From: Methanomicrobiales archaeon
GTDB taxonomy: Archaea > Halobacteriota > Methanomicrobia > Methanomicrobiales > Methanospirillaceae
Reading direction: 5' to 3'
Length of the DNA stretch: 6,996 nucleotides
Assembly (NCBI GenBank): GCA_012520015.1
Contig: JAAYPD010000086.1
Coordinates: forward strand, 1 to 6,996
A program made the translations under genes and the position numbers. Each line of letters opens with the position of its first letter. Position 1 is the stretch's first letter. The notes beneath the pieces are model-generated. The model searched no databases. It had not been told where the DNA came from and saw only the letters and a program-made list of their open reading frames with translations. Shown in pieces: positions 6,591 to 6,996 of the stretch.

Positions 6591-6996
6591 TTACCTGGAC
6601 AGGAGAATTTCAGCAGTTTCCGGTTTGTAAACCCAGTCTTTTGGAAGTTTTTTACTGTTTACGTAGTATTTAACAAGCCTGCGGACCTTGGATTCTGTCA
6701 GCATGAGCTGTCGCTTGTTGTGGACATCGCGGGTGTTCTCCGAGAGATGCTTACGCATTCCAAGAGCCTTCTCGATAAGGTTCCGGAGGTCTTCGGGAAT
6801 TTCTGATACCAGATCATTTTCACGCAGTATCTGGGTGATCTTCTTTCCGGTTGCAAGCTTGACACTTGGGACACCATACTTATCCCTCATCACAAGCCCG
6901 ATCTCGGCTGTTGAGCTTCCTTGTCTGCGCAGGTCTATTATCTGCTTGATGATGGCTTCCTTGTCAGTGTTGGACCACTCCGGGGCCTGTGTCCGG
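6591..6996 (-). CDS. rps15: 30S ribosomal protein S15 (uS15, archaeal type), N-terminus cut by window edge
   Basis: Primary 16S rRNA-binding protein of the small-subunit platform. 134 codons plus stop are present, against about 150 residues in full archaeal S15, so roughly 15-20 N-terminal residues lie beyond the right edge. The visible part runs from RTQAPEWSNTDKE at the edge through the archaeal/eukaryotic-specific N-terminal helices (LRRQGSSTAEIGLVMRDKYG). It continues to the conserved core RKHLSENTRDVHNKRQL and the archaeal ending KLPKDWVYKPETA. A GTG at 6893 could be mistaken for a start, but the frame continues upstream with clear S15 homology, so it is internal. S15 is the first visible gene of the operon with the recJ-like gene, pcc1 and S3Ae; its promoter is not in the window. 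Confidence 0.96.
   Translation of the reverse strand, partial: RTQAPEWSNTDKEAIIKQIIDLRRQGSSTAEIGLVMRDKYGVPSVKLATGKKITQILRENDLVSEIPEDLRNLIEKALGMRKHLSENTRDVHNKRQLMLTESKVRRLVKYYVNSKKLPKDWVYKPETAEILLSR

Overview
The window reads as archaeal chromosome, most likely from a methanogen of the Methanomicrobiales (Methanospirillum-like). The basis is the archaeal-only gene content (S3Ae, archaeal-type S15, a Pcc1-type KEOPS subunit, a RecJ-like DHH protein), AGGTG/GAGGT ribosome binding sites, short T-tract terminators and a moderate base composition. The genus is a guess from the overall look of the proteins; the domain Archaea is secure. No tRNA, rRNA, CRISPR array, insertion sequence or other mobile element was seen. 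Coding density is high and no gap exceeds about 160 bases.

Layout. Positions 1-2022 (+) hold a superfamily 2 DNA/RNA helicase with an N-terminal four-cysteine motif and a very basic tail; its 5' end probably lies outside the window. It converges on a minus-strand block that fills the rest. In transcription order (right to left) that block is: ribosomal protein S15 (cut by the right edge), a RecJ-like DHH phosphoesterase, Pcc1, ribosomal protein S3Ae, seryl-tRNA synthetase, and a methyltransferase-like protein of unknown target.

How the genes fit together. S15, recJ-like, pcc1 and S3Ae are tightly packed (13-base gap, 4-base ATGA overlap, 62-base gap) and look like one operon of the information-processing type often seen in archaea. 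It joins small-subunit ribosomal proteins with a tRNA t6A-modification subunit and a DNA/RNA nuclease. A T7 tract and small hairpin follow S3Ae. A 157-base spacer with a near-perfect 17-base palindrome and a good Shine-Dalgarno site then precedes serS, so serS is probably a separate transcription unit. serS is followed by a hairpin and a T8 tract, then the methyltransferase-like gene. The only convergent junction (helicase against methyltransferase-like gene) is 39 bases and carries an inverted repeat with T-tracts on both sides, apparently a shared two-way terminator.

Most of the window is ordinary core archaeal genome. The less explained parts are the helicase N-terminal zinc-type module, the methyltransferase-like protein with an unusual CCC motif I and no visible NPPY motif, and the palindrome and alternative hairpins upstream of serS. 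I found no convincing new multi-gene system.
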